64,000 nucleotides of DNA from Tanypteryx hageni (lineage: Eukaryota; Arthropoda; Insecta; Odonata; Petaluridae). Shown piece by piece: positions 46,674 through 58,602 of the stretch. A program made the position numbers and the translations under genes. The stretch covers positions 78,194,572 to 78,258,571 of the forward strand of contig CM054116.1 in NCBI GenBank assembly GCA_028673005.1. Direction: 5' to 3'. The first letter of the stretch is position 1. Each line of letters opens with the position of its first letter. Under the pieces are notes generated by a model. The model did no database searches. It saw nothing but the letters and a program-made list of their open reading frames with translations, and was not told the origin of the DNA.

Positions 46674-48966
46674 ATTCTATGCCATATATTCTGTATCCTA
46701 TGTAAAAAACGGCTATTAGCATAAATTACTTCTATGCCCGGGAGTCACTTGCATGTTTGATATTTATTCATCAAATAAACATGATTTGTATTTCACATAT
46801 TCATAAATAATATTTGATCTGCCAAACTGATTGAATAGTTTAATCGACAAATAAAATTCGATTAGGCGAAAATTAAGTCGATTAACCGGTGTGCGGCTAA
46901 TATGCATGAAGTAGACAAATTCCTATTGTTGAAAACCTGATAATTGAGAATGTTTTCGGGCAAATAAAAACTTCTTTTCAGAATTGATCTAAGAGAGAAA
47001 AGTTACTAAAATGCTTTTTAAGTCGTCAGTAGCTGTAAGAGCGCCTAACCTAAAGTTTTACTTTATAATATCCTGCAACGATTTCTGTAGCGGAAATTTT
47101 TAAAAATATAATGAAGGACTAAAACCATAATCAAGCAAAGCTGTGTGGTTATCGGAAGAAATTCATGCACCCTCGCTTTCTGCGAGGAATGGCCTGATTC
47201 TATATGGTCCTATTGGCATTCGTTATTAACGGATACGTGCATGAACAAGAGACAACGTTAGCAAGGGTCGGGTCGCATTAAAGCGAGCAGCGGTATAACT
47301 TGATGGAGGAAAGTTACAAGGCGAGCGCCTTTGGCGGGAGTCGCAACAAAGTGCGGCCTTCGGGGAGGGTGCACTGTGTGCCGAGGGAAAGTATTGATAG
47401 CAGGCCGAGGGAGGGATCGAGGGGAAGCATAACAGGCAGGGGACCAAATGCGCTTTGATGGAAAGCAGACTTGTAAGGATCTCGTTTTCTTTTATCGGGT
47501 TATTAAATCTTTCGCATGGAAAATTTCCGTTTTACGAAAGAGATAAGGGAAAAATGCGGCCAAGAGTCTATAAAGTATCCGGTAAATATTGTATCACTGT
47601 TTTCCTTTTTTCTTCAGGTTTACCTGTCGTTATCAAATAAATTATATCGGTTACTCCTTGGAATAAATTATGTGTCAAATAAAAGGCGATTTCTATGTCG
47701 GTAGTACATAGATCGTTAAATTAAGCATGAATCTTCTATTATCATTTCGTATTAGGTAATTACTATATTTGTTATTGGATGTGTTTTTAGTCATCATTTA
47801 AGGGAGAAGAAACCATTCATAAATTTATGATCATATTTAGAATATGAAAAACACAGAAGTCGTTAGTTTTTAACATTTACTCTAACGACAGTATTAATTT
47901 TGATCTGCCTTACTCCACAAAATCAATAAACCAATGAATAAATTAACAAGTTGTGCTCTTATCCTCATTAAAAAAGATCACCTACCTAGTTGTTGAAAAA
48001 CAACAATGTTATTGGAAACTGATAAATTTAATTTTACAAAATAAAATAGTAATTTTTCAACCATGCTAGCCTATTTAAACTGCATCTATGTAAACATTTA
48101 AAAATGTACACCATTAACGGTTGATACAAAAGATCAGATAATAACCGCGCTCGGGTGACTGATTTCATGGCAAATATAGACCAATCGAAAGGCATAAAGG
48201 AATTAAAAATCTATACCAAACGATAAGCTCAACAGAGCGTGAAAAAGTCGTCATCCCAAAGTAACTCTAAATTTATCAATGTAGTTCAAACAAACGCCAG
48301 GCCGTGGCGGAAGTTTAACATTTTTAATAGAACATGTTTTATAGCGTACTAATAAAGCCATATTGTGGAGTCAATAATTGTAAACTTTCTTTGGCATAAG
48401 AACGCTATAAGAGGTGACTCTGAAGAGTGTTTATTTCCGTCGTCATTCTCCCGCAATACCTTGTTAACGTCGATTCATCCTTAGAGACGAATCATGACGC
48501 AAACAGTGGCTTTCTCAGCTCAATAGATCGATAATTCCTCTTTTTATTTAGTTTTTAAGCGCTTATTCCTACAGAAAAAAGTCTAGACGCTCCAATTCCG
48601 TCCTTCTCACATTGAATTTGTTCGAAAAAACTTTTGAAAGCTGGTCAGAATTTGTACCTCTCAAAATATTTTGACATTTCTGAAAATGCATTCCGAAAAA
48701 CGCAGAAGATTCTTACAGACAAAATGGGTTTGTTTGTGTAAAATATAATTGCAGTATTTATGAAACATTAGTTAACCTATGTTGAACAATTATCAAAAGG
48801 TGACACTAACATATTAAAAGTTGAAGTAGTCTGCGCGTCATTTCTTTAGCATTTAGGTGATTAAACATTTTAAAATTAAGATATTTTTATTTTTGCTTTA
48901 AAACAACCGTCGTTTGAGTAGGTATTTGTCATGTTTGTCGTGGGATAAACTTCAAACAAGGAAAAA
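46674..48966. other. Unannotated stretch
   Basis: Mostly AT-rich. 47230-47450 is less AT-rich with a minus ORF (47226-47447) rich in Pro/Ser/Cys that I do not recognise. No transposon ends or RNA genes. Confidence 0.4.
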
Positions 48967-50145
48967 TCCTATAAATAAAAGAGAATGTTTGTCTGTCTGT
49001 CTGTGGCAGCCATAACTCTTCAGAAAATAAACGTAGGAGCTTCAAAATTTGGCAGCAGCTTCAAGTTGATCTTGAGAGTAGCAGTGCTAAACATAATTTA
49101 AATCGGCGTACGGGGCCCCGAGGGTCCCCATTGTTGGTCCAAATGCCGGTTTTTGAAGATACCTCAGCAACCAATTGACCGATTTTGATGAATTCTCCAA
49201 TAATATAAATGTTTTGATGAGATACATTTTCGAGCCTAAAATGGTTAAAAATCGGTATACGGGGTCAAGGATCGTAATGTAGGGTCGATCCAAATTTCAC
49301 GATTTCGAGGGGTACCCATGAAACGGTCGGTCCAAATTTCGGCAATGTCCGTCTGCCTGTACGTATATATCAGCGAAGATCTGGCTGAACCGATTTCAAC
49401 CAAATTCGGTAGGTACATAGAATCTTCACATAAATACATGACCGAAATGACATATTTGGAAAGGATAGACCAAGCAGGGGTGCCAAAATTGCAAAATGAA
49501 ATTTTCTGCAGTTATGCTTTTGGAAGGAAATGGCAGAACCGAGTTCAACCAAATTTGGCATATAGAGTTTTCACAAAAATTCATGGCCAAAATACCATAC
49601 TTCGACCCGATTAACTACGTAGGGGTGCCACAATTACAATGATAAACTTTTCGGTAATTATGCTTTTGGAAGGAATTGGCCTAACCGATTTCAACCAAAT
49701 TTTGTATGATGGAGTTGTGTAAGATAAAAAAAACAAAAATAAGATTTTTAGGATAGATATACAAAGCAGGGCTGCCAAAATAAAAGTAATAAAAATTTTC
49801 TTTTTATAAGTGTTTGTGTTGAACTGTCGGCATCGATTTTAACCATATTATAATATTTATTATGTACACATATATAAAGCCATAATAGCATATTTGGACC
49901 GGATCAACTAAACAGGGGTGTCACAATTAAAAATTGAACTCTTTCAGTAACTACGGATTTGGAAGGAATTGTCTCAATGAATGTCAACTAAATTTTATAT
50001 ATATGGTTTTTACAAAATACCATAATGAAATCCATATTTTTAAAGCAGAGCTTAAGAGCAGAGCTACCACAATTAATAAATAATAAATATCGTTTGCAAC
50101 TTAAAAGAAAACTCTTTCCCGAGCGTAGCCGGGCGTCTCTGCTAG
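48967..50145 (+). mobile_element. Non-autonomous Helitron with internal tandem array
   Basis: The left end TCCTATAAATAAAAGAGAATG followed by GTCTGTCTGTCTG is typical of arthropod Helitrons and is preceded by A. The right end has a short hairpin (CCCGAGCGTAGCCGGG, 50118-50133) and then CTAG (50142-50145), followed by T. The expected A/T insertion context and lack of target duplication are met. No Rep/helicase gene is present; the inside is an array of ~146-bp units and moderately GC-rich leader. ORFs here (49087-49614) are the array read in frame. Confidence 0.85.
49378..50095 (+). repeat. ~146-bp tandem array within the Helitron
   Basis: Five diverged units begin near 49378, 49522, 49668, 49815 and 49961, each with GGAAGGAATTGGC-TAACCG, TTTCAACCAAATTT, a TTCACA-AAAT segment, CATA-TT(G/C)GACC, and GGGGTGCCA-AATT. 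Spacing is 144-147 bases. Later units are more AT-rich and worn. Confidence 0.8.
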
Positions 50146-50507
50146 TTTAAAATAAAACTTGGAGATGTTAATTTTAAAAAGTCACCAATTATGAAATTGT
50201 CTTGCAATTCTCTCAACACTAGGCTATGATGCAATAACGCACGTGTTTTTATAAATCCTATATGCCAAATTTCTCCGATAAAAACAAATAAAAACGCCAA
50301 CTATACTTATAATTACCACCTAAACACCTTTCTCAAGAAGTAATCCTCTTAACAGCATTAATGGCGCTGTCCTATTATGTCTCCACATCGGAACGCAAAA
50401 ATAAACAGGATACATCTTTTTTCTTACATTCTCTATTCTAGCAATCGGCTTCGTGAAAAATTCCTTACGATCTATTCACTCTCCACCACCTTGTCTCTAT
50501 CTCCATA
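50146..50507. other. Spacer, nothing recognised
   Basis: AT-rich with a short C/T-rich end. No features. Confidence 0.35.
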
Positions 50508-51983
50508 TAGGGTTGCCACTTTTTTTTACCCGATTCCCGAACATTCTAATAAAATTTCTAAAAAACTACAAACATAACTGAACATATCACGAAAAAAAAC
50601 AAACATAACCGAACTGTGTAAATTACATTTCCTAAATGGATTAATTATACTACTTAGAAGTTTCTACACACATTTTTCCGTGAATATTCAATAAAATTAT
50701 TGGAATAGTTATAGTTTTAAAAGGAGGCAAAAAATTATTTTGCAATCAGGACAATCTTTTACCTAATTCTAATAAATTCCTACACCTTTAATTTTGTAGC
50801 AAAAACTTCTCTGCCTGAGTAAGCTGTAGAATTCTTTTACAAAGATGCTAATACACAGCCCAATGCCCAATATAAATATTCAAAATATTGATATTTTTAA
50901 CATTGTTTAGAAAGTAATATATCGAAATTGGTTTTCATTGAAATCAAATTTTGGTGCCCCTTTGGATAGGCGTCTGAGGATGTCAACACACCTCTATATT
51001 TTCAATTTCTTAGTCTGCTTTTTTAAAATATAATTGGCAGAGGTTTTATTATAGCATGTTACATGGATTAGAAAACTTATGCACACGAGTATGTGCTTGC
51101 AAATCGACAGATGTGACACTGAGCAAATTCTCGATGTTGCGGAAATTACAAATGAGGCAATAAAATAACTAATTTTTAGCAGTCGATCCATAATGGGTAA
51201 ACAATGGTGGAAAGAGAATAGGGACAGCAATATTTTGTATGTGTCGGGTGGAATTTGTGCGTACCCGAGCCATCAGACATGACAAGATTTCCTTACAGTC
51301 ACTCGCCCACTAAATTCTTCACTTTCAAACCCATTTATTCATTTAAACTTCATATACTAAACCGATATATCGACGCAAATGCAATATAATTTTGAGATCA
51401 TTTTTTTTAAATCTCAGATATTTTAACTGTGGAAAAACGAAATTATCTTAAAAATTGTTTTAAGCGCTATGCACCAAATTTGAGAGGCGGATGCGCAAAA
51501 TGTGGCGCATTAGCCATAGACCTAGAGTGAAGAACTATCGCTTTACATATAATAAATTAATATTTATTTGTCAAGTAAATAATTAAATTAAAATCATTAT
51601 ATTTTTATAAGAAAAATAATGATGTAATTTAAGCGAGGAAAGTTGAATTCCTGTTTTATTCTTCGGCACTAAAGAGGAAAAATAAAGCTGGTAAACAACT
51701 GCGCAAATAAAAATTTCAAGTTACCACTTGAATCTCTGATTCTGTAGCATTTCCTTAATGTTAGCGTAGATGATTTTTCTCAATTCTTCTCACTAATGAA
51801 TTCACTTACCCTCCATCCACACAAGCAGTCCATGGGTGTAGTACGTATGATGGATACCAAATACCTAAATATTTTCCAAATTACTTAACTGTTCGGTGTT
51901 CGGTATAGCATCGGTACCGAACACCGAACAGTTTATCTGATTACCGAACAGTTTGGGTGAAAACCGACCAGTTGGCAACCCTA
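50508..51983. mobile_element. hAT element with perfect 8-bp target duplication
   Basis: The ends are TAGGGTTGCCACTT on the left and, inverted, TAGGGTTGCCAACTGG on the right. TCTCCATA flanks both sides exactly (50500-50507 and 51984-51991). Subterminal ACCGAACA/TGTTCGG motifs cluster within 130 bp of the right end and as CCCGAACAT and ACCGAAC near the left. At 1476 bp it is too short for most full hAT genes. A minus-strand piece around 51120 (CLICNF ... LQAHTRVHK) could be a worn BED-like finger, but I do not rely on it. Confidence 0.9.
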
Positions 51984-52189
51984 TCTCCATACCGTTATTA
52001 CTCCAAAGTAAAGTTTCCTCTTCTTCCTTTTCTTTCCCTCCCCTTTTGCATTAGCCTGTTTTATTTTTCGCTTTCGATAACGTTCCCTACGTGAAAAGTC
52101 ATAAAAATAACATTACGAAGCGAAATAAAACCAACTTCTATTCGATTCCGTTCACCGCTCAAATGTTTCCCTTCAGTGGCAGCGTTGGC

Positions 52190-52975
52190 ACGCGAGGAAT
52201 TCTAAGGGATGGAGGTGACTTGAGAAGAGAGAGAGAGAGAATAGTAGACAAAATAAAAGAAAGATAAAAGGAGATTGGGATAAAAGGGATAGAGAAAGGG
52301 GGAGAGAAATAGAGAAAATTGGAAAGGGAGGGAGAAAGAGGAAGAGACTGAGACAAGGGGAGAGAGAGAGAGGAAAAGGGAAGAGGGGGAGAAAAGTGGA
52401 AAGCTGGGGAGAAAGGAGGAGAGAGAAAGCGGGAGAGAGGGAGAAAACGGGGAGAGAAAGGGGGCCAGAGTAAAGCGAGAGAAATAAAAATGTCTTTATT
52501 GACGGGATTGAGGCTAACCTAAGAGACAGAGAGAAGACGGTAGAGAGAAAGAATATAAAAACGACAGAAAGAGAGAAAAGGGGAAAGATAAAAAAGAATA
52601 AGTCAGAGGGATCGACATAAAAAAGAAGCAGAAAGAAAGAATAAAGAGAAAAGAGTGAAATCGATAGCAAAAAAGATTGAGATGGGAAAACGGAGAGGAA
52701 AGGAAAAGAATGATGATAGAAGAGTGGACGATGGAGGAAGATATTTTTTGCGCTTAAGGAAAAAGCTCCCCAGAGCATACAAATGCAGGAAGAAGAGACT
52801 ACGTGGAGAAATGAGTAGAAGGTAGAAATAATTAGTGAGAGGGAGGGTGAAATATAGAGAGAGGTGAAGAATAAGATGGGAAAAACAGGAGGAAGAAACT
52901 GGGAAGATAATAGAGGTGGGGCAAAAAAGGGAGAGAGGGAAATGAAAATGGAGGGAAAGTTAAACCGCAACATAG
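52190..52975. repeat. Long polypurine tract
   Basis: The + strand is almost only A and G from about 52200 to 52960, with GAGAGA, GGGAGA and GAAAGA runs. The 266-codon minus frame (52173-52973) is Leu/Ser/Phe/Pro-rich and reflects the lack of stops in pyrimidine-rich DNA. Not a gene. Confidence 0.75.
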
Positions 52976-53265
52976 TAAAAGAGGAATAAGATAGAAAACG
53001 CTTATCAACACCAAGGACGTTTTTGCCAAAATAATTTTTCTAATTTTATTTTCTAGTCATTTTATTTAATGTGTATTCTTTTTAAAACTTAAAGTAATGA
53101 ATAAAATTTATAAAAACAACATGAACTGTTGAGAAATATTGAAAGGAAGGAAGAATGGATTATTATTTTGTTTTTTTTTTCAGATTCCTGTAGTTTTTTA
53201 GTCGTTAACATAAAACTGTTTATAGAACGACATTTTCAACTGTATTCATAGAAAGATCATAAACA

Positions 53266-54086
53266 TCGTTATATAATTACTCAATGTCTGTCCGTCTGTC
53301 CCCCCTTTTATCTCTTGAACAGTTTGTCATAGAGAAATGCAGTAAACGCCATTTTGTTTGTGCCAACTAGAAGACCCCGGGAAAACTATTTTCGTTTACG
53401 GAAGTGTCCCGGATTCGACTCCGGGAGAAGATTATATTTTCCATATGTTTACACAGGAGTTTCGATTTTTCAAGGTGCAAGGTTTATTTCTTTCATTCAT
53501 TAAAATACGTAAATATGGACCGAATATCTCCGTTTTTACTTTATTTGACGGCTAAAACTATAACATGTCTTATTCATGCAATTTTTTTGTTACGCGAAAT
53601 AATTTTTCAGAAACGCATTTATTTTCGAAATTTTATGGCTTTTTCATACTCTTTCCGGGTTTTGCCAAGGCGACCCGCGTTGTTGCCTCCGATTCAATCA
53701 GCGTCTATTAAGCTTTCAAATAGACGGAAGAATATCGTTATCCGCTTCGCGCTGTTTATGAAGCATCGAAATTATAGTTGTAGTAACGTGAAAGCTAGCA
53801 GATTGCAACGTTAATAATTAAAGATTATTATTATTCAGTAAACTGCGCGTGGACTGGGAGCATTTTTGACGATTGGCTAAAAGAAAAAATCTTCCTTTAT
53901 TTCAATACTGGTATGCGACCTTTTTCGTATGGAAGAGACAATTAAAATTGCACATATAAATTATAAAAACAAACATGACATTCAAAATATCAGTTGTCTA
54001 ATTTTATAAGTAGAAATTGGCTATTATTACTATGTTTAATGCAGATTTCTGATTGACTTTGCAAAATCTTTTGCGGGTACCACTAG
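53266..54086 (+). mobile_element. Helitron-like non-autonomous element
   Basis: The left end TCGTTATATAATTACTCAAT followed by GTCTGTCCGTCTGTCC is preceded by A. At the right, a hairpin GCAAAA-TC-TTTTGC (54061-54074) is followed eight bases later by CTAG (54083-54086) and T. These are the structural marks of Helitrons, though the left end is less typical than at 48967. A 136-codon ORF (53404-53814) inside has no domain. A tRNA-like string near 53395 was examined and rejected. Confidence 0.5.
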
Positions 54087-54361
54087 TTTATATTAATAAA
54101 AGAACACAATCCATTGTCGAGAAAACAGCTGCAACATAAAAACCATAATAATTCTATTGATTATATTTGACTGTTCCTTTGCTTATTATACTTTATCCAA
54201 AATAATAAATTTAAGTAATTTTAAAAAAATGCTAATCACTTATATACCAATCAAAAGAACACGATATAACTATCCGTCATTGCAACCAATTTCATTTTCA
54301 AACGAGAATATATGAACATTTTATAATAGCTCTTTTTCACCGTTTATCATTACATTATAGG

Positions 54362-54692
54362 TAGGCATGGTAGTTTTCGACGTTTATTTTTCTTAAAATT
54401 CGACTATTAAAATCGACGATTATTTTTCCTAAAAATCGGCGACGAATATCGACGTTTATTTTAATACGTTTTATTAGGTTTGGTAGTTTTCCACGTTTAT
54501 GTTTCTTAAAAAGCGACCATTTAATATCGTTCATTTTTCCTAAAAATCGAGGACGGATATCAACGCTTATTTTAGTATATTTTAGTAGTGAAAAATCGAC
54601 ACTTATCGACAACAATTTCGTCGATTTTGAAAGTTTTACGATTTCGATGTTTATCGACATTTATCAATATAAATAGAATCCTTCCAAGCCTA
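54362..54692. mobile_element. hAT-type MITE with internal duplication
   Basis: The left end is TAGGCATGGTAGTTTTCGACG and the right end, inverted, TAGGCTTGGAAGGATTC. Flanks ATTATAGG (54354-54361) and ATTAGTGG (54693-54700) match in 6 of 8. The inside repeats a ~115-bp unit twice (from 54362 and about 54475), with many CGA(C/T)(G/A)TTTAT words; the right end adds CGATTT and ATCGACA. No transposase. Confidence 0.7.
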
Positions 54693-54700
54693 ATTAGTGG

Positions 54701-57700
54701 ATATCACGCCATTAACGACATTTTACTCCTTATGATAGCTCCATATAAGAACCGATAGTAGGAAATCTTCTCATAGTAGCATAACTTCACTGCATTTGCT
54801 TCTACTCGCTCACTAGTTCACTCCACTTGCTTTCCTTCTCCCTCCCACTCTTTTCTCCATCGCACTCTCTCACCCTTACTCCTCGCTCTCCAATTTCCGT
54901 GAATAGAATATAACTTCAAGCTATGGCTGGAATGTTGCTGTACACTTTGAGATTATGTTTTAGCAAAAAATCCAAGTGAAATGATTCTTAAACATTAAAT
55001 AAGCTTAACTTAACATTAATATGCTTAACTTGATAAATGAAAGGTATCAACTTTACTATATCTATTATATATAGACATATAACATGCAAAAGATACATAT
55101 TTTATCACTAAACGAGAGCAGAAGAGTAAAGAAAGAGAAGTAGTCAAAAAATATATTTCAAGATAAAGGAGATAAATATCTCTGCAAAGCAACATGTTGA
55201 TAAGCGAATATATAGGATGACTTCAAGGAAAGGCTGAGAAAATCAGATTGGGTTAAAAGAAAAACACCTTGAATATATTCACAAAAGCAAAAACCATTGT
55301 AGATTGTATAAGGATTAAGTATAGTAAATAGCTTCATTCTATATATTAATAAATTGACGTTTAAAGGAAACGGGGAATAAAATATTAAACATGATCAACT
55401 AACAGCGCAATCTAAAACATTTACTTTCTATATTACATCCTCTCAAAATGGGACAATGCCGTATATTTGCGAACAAATAATAAGTTTTCTCTGGCACAGT
55501 TTGATTCCAAAATCAACATATTAAAAAACCTGTACCAATTTCGAGACAAGATAGAAAACAAATTTTCCATCTATAAAGTGCATATATTTTGGTTCCAGCC
55601 TTAATAGCAAGTTGTTTAGTGCGTCTAGATTCCAATAGGCCTGCATAGCCGTATTTTATTGTCTTTGTTATTATTGATATAATCATGTAAAACATCGTTA
55701 AGTGCCATTTATGAGTTAATAAAAATAAAATTATCCTATGATAACGGGAAAGAAATCTTTTCATGTGAAAATAGAAAGAAAAATACTCGAAAGCTACTAT
55801 CGAAAAACGACAATTACATACAATTTCTTTTCATTTCTGTTGGCTTTCCATCCAAGAAGCCAAATATCGAGGGGCAAGGTGGAATGATCAAAGAACCCTC
55901 TGTACTATGTATATGTAAGTGAATGGGTTGGCTGACCGCAGACCCAGGCACGGAAGGTCAAAAGAAGGATAAACTCGATCGGTAAAGGTCAACCCATCTG
56001 AAAGTCGGGGAATATCTCCACAGTAACCAAAGAATCGCCTCACAAAACATGCGAATCGGAATAGAATACCAACAACGGCCGAATCGTTTACATAAAAAAT
56101 TCTGCCGAGAAGATGGAAAATTTGTTTTCCGAAACCGTTCGTAGAGAGAGAAAGAGAGGGAAAGAGAGAAAGTAAAAAAAGTTCAGAGGTCGAATACCTT
56201 AAAGGAATTAGGGCTTCTTTTATAGGGCCGTTTGACGAAATGCGTTTTGGTGGGAGCGAGGGGACGGGATGTGGGGGCGAAGCGAAGGAAAAATGCGGTG
56301 GTTAACGTCTCGTACCTTCGATCCATCGCCACCTCCTTAACGGCGACCGCTCTTTAATTTTTTTCTGGCGCAGAAGACCTAAGATAGGGCGGGAAAGCAT
56401 TAGAGGTCAGCTAAGACGAAAGGAAGCAGAAGGAAGATGCGGTAGAAGCACCGTGTGGGACACCCGTTCCGGACTGACCTCGCATCGGGGACGTCCATAC
56501 CAGCCTTTTTGATCGTTCGGCCCTTTATTCGAACCCATATACCGAAGACTCGTCCGACTGACCCGCGCTTGATTCGCCGCTTATCCAACATCGACGTAAG
56601 CCTCAGTCGCGCTTATTATTTCTGCCGGACATCCTTCCGCCTTACTTTTATAGTGGTAGGGCTTGACAATTTTTATAGCCTAAAAACCCAGGCGACCGTG
56701 AAACGAAAAGATAACATATAAAAAAAATTATTTTGTTTCCGCATTTTTTGCAGGATGCGTCGACGCGCCTTCTTTTTTAAATGAAGCGAACGACGTTGCG
56801 ATAAAGATAATCGGATAAAAGCGAGGGAAATGTAGAGGGGGAAGTGTATAACGCTTTATTCGTTGAACGAATGAAAACTGGTCAGTTTTATGGACGTGGG
56901 GATTTCGTTGAAGGCATTTCTGTTTCGGTAGTGCCGGGACAGAATTATTTTTGGTAGAAAATGTGTGCCCCACTTTTCCGCGCATTGATTTTTTGGGGTG
57001 TTTTTATATCAGCTGTCGCGTTCTGACGAAAAAAACCGTATGCCACACGACGGTGATGAATGACCGTTTTTTTTTAAGGAGTAATGGTAAAAGGTTGACG
57101 TTAACGTCGGGGGCAGCTATTTTTATGGGCTGAAATTGGATTTTATATTTTATACTGACTCTGTGCGAAAAATGTTTTCCTCAGATTTATGCACGAGTGA
57201 TACGTTTTTTTTAATTATTGACCATGGAATTTAGGTCTAAATGGTAAACCTTAATTATTTGTTGCCCAAAGATTTAGAGTTAAAGCTTAAATGTTTTTCA
57301 AACATGGCTTATCAGGTAGGACAGTTAATGATCGTAGCGGTTTATGCAAATCCATAAAATTATTGACATTCGATTTCCTTTGATACGATCTCGCACAATA
57401 TTGGTAGAGAATTTAAACACACTCGCAAAACAAAATCACGATGAGACATCAATATACTCTATAAACGGTTTCAACGCTTGAAAGACACCAATAAAAACCT
57501 TATATGATAATCATTTAGCATAACAAGCACCCCCACACGACTGACTCGACGAAATTGAGAGTAATTTCCATCCCTATCTTCCAAGCAAAAAATTTGCAAA
57601 TATGCGGACTTTTATTCCAACCCCAAACATAGTCAACAGCCTATATACACTTTCTATAGCAACCCATATGTGCCACAACGATACGTCATCAATTTGAAAT

Positions 57701-58077
57701 TCAAATTGATTTTAATCCGCATCTAAAGTGTTGCCACAAAAACACACCCGCGGAAAAATCCTAAAGAGGCGATAAATCAAAATACTCGACCTCTTCCGAC
57801 ATCCCCTACCTCCCTCGCACGCCACCTCTTCGCCATACCTCTAGCTGAATTCCAAGCAATCTCCCCTCCCGCCGTCACTTCGACGAAAACATAGCACCCG
57901 ACATCCTCGAGACTCGAAATCTATCGCTTGAGAGGCAAATACGACCTTCTCCTATAACCGATACACGAAAAGCGCTTGGCAACTGCGTATGCATAATGGA
58001 GCACTCCTTCATTCTTTGGAAATAATGCGATCCAACCGAAGGAAAAATTTTGCCAAGTGAATTTGCACGTCGATATA
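54701..58077. other. Long unannotated stretch
   Basis: AT-rich up to about 55900. 56200-56660 is less AT-rich with overlapping ORFs on both strands (56400-56591 minus, 56455-56721 plus), none recognised. 57770-58060 is mixed. No RNA genes or transposon ends seen before 58078. Confidence 0.4.
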
Positions 58078-58079
58078 TA

Positions 58080-58332
58080 GGGTGTCCGGAAACTCCCGCA
58101 TAATAAGTTTACCACGTGAATCCTTGCATTAATATGAGTCGACAATATATGTTTTGCTCAAGTGTCAGACGCTTCGTTTAGTCAGAAATCGCACTTAAAA
58201 ATGAAACGATCTGGCAACACCGCACGGTAATACTCAACATATAGCTTTTTGACGCGCATAATCTTCGTTTTCCACTAGCACCGTGGTAACGCGTTTGTTT
58301 TGCATGCGAAAAGTTTGCGCTTCAAATCTCTT
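58080..58332 (+). repeat. Left long terminal inverted repeat
   Basis: It runs from GGGTGTCCGGAAAC through TATGAGTCGACAA, GGCAACACCGCACGGTAATA and the tRNA-like module to TTCAAATCTC. It pairs with about 60525-60793 on the other strand. Confidence 0.85.
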
Positions 58333-58335
58333 ATC
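58269..58335 (+). ncRNA. tRNA-like module (A box, anticodon-arm-like, B box) in left inverted repeat
   Basis: TAGCACCGTGG (58276-58286) resembles an A box and tRNA D arm. TTTGT-TTTGCAT-GCGAA (loop 58299-58305) folds as an anticodon arm with TGC in the loop, as in tRNA-Ala. GCTTCAAATCTC (about 58319-58329) resembles a B box/T loop. A-to-B spacing is about 43 bases. The T stem and acceptor stem are not intact, so it is not a functional tRNA gene. The same module appears in the right repeat, facing the other way. Pol III promoter activity is inference. Confidence 0.5.
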
Positions 58336-58602
58336 AGGTTCTATTGTTTTTCTTTTTTATTTGGTTTATGGTAATTTTTCCGTTTATATTTGTATTTAAT
58401 TTTTTTATATTAAAACCTGTGATTTCTCTCTTCATTGTTTTCCCTCATTTCTTTTCATTCTGGTACATTAAAGTTCACGGTAAACTAATACAGTAATCTT
58501 AACAAATTAATAACATTAACCAAACAAACGAAATAATGACAGAAAAAATAACTTGGACTTCATCGTCTCTTTAGGAAGTGTTCAAACGGAAGTGACGTAA
58601 TG

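Noticed and set aside
49318..49614. 98-codon ORF and its minus-strand counterparts
   Set aside because: They are tandem-array units of a Helitron read in frame.
52173..52973. 266-codon ORF on the minus strand
   Set aside because: Complement of a polypurine tract; same reason.
53371..53430. tRNA gene suggested by TCCCGGATTCGACTCCGGGA
   Set aside because: The T-loop-like hairpin has an extra base compared with a tRNA T arm, and no A box, anticodon arm or acceptor stem is present upstream.
53404..53814. 136-codon ORF
   Set aside because: Inside a Helitron-like element. Composition is hydrophobic/basic without a domain, and there is no sign of Rep or helicase.
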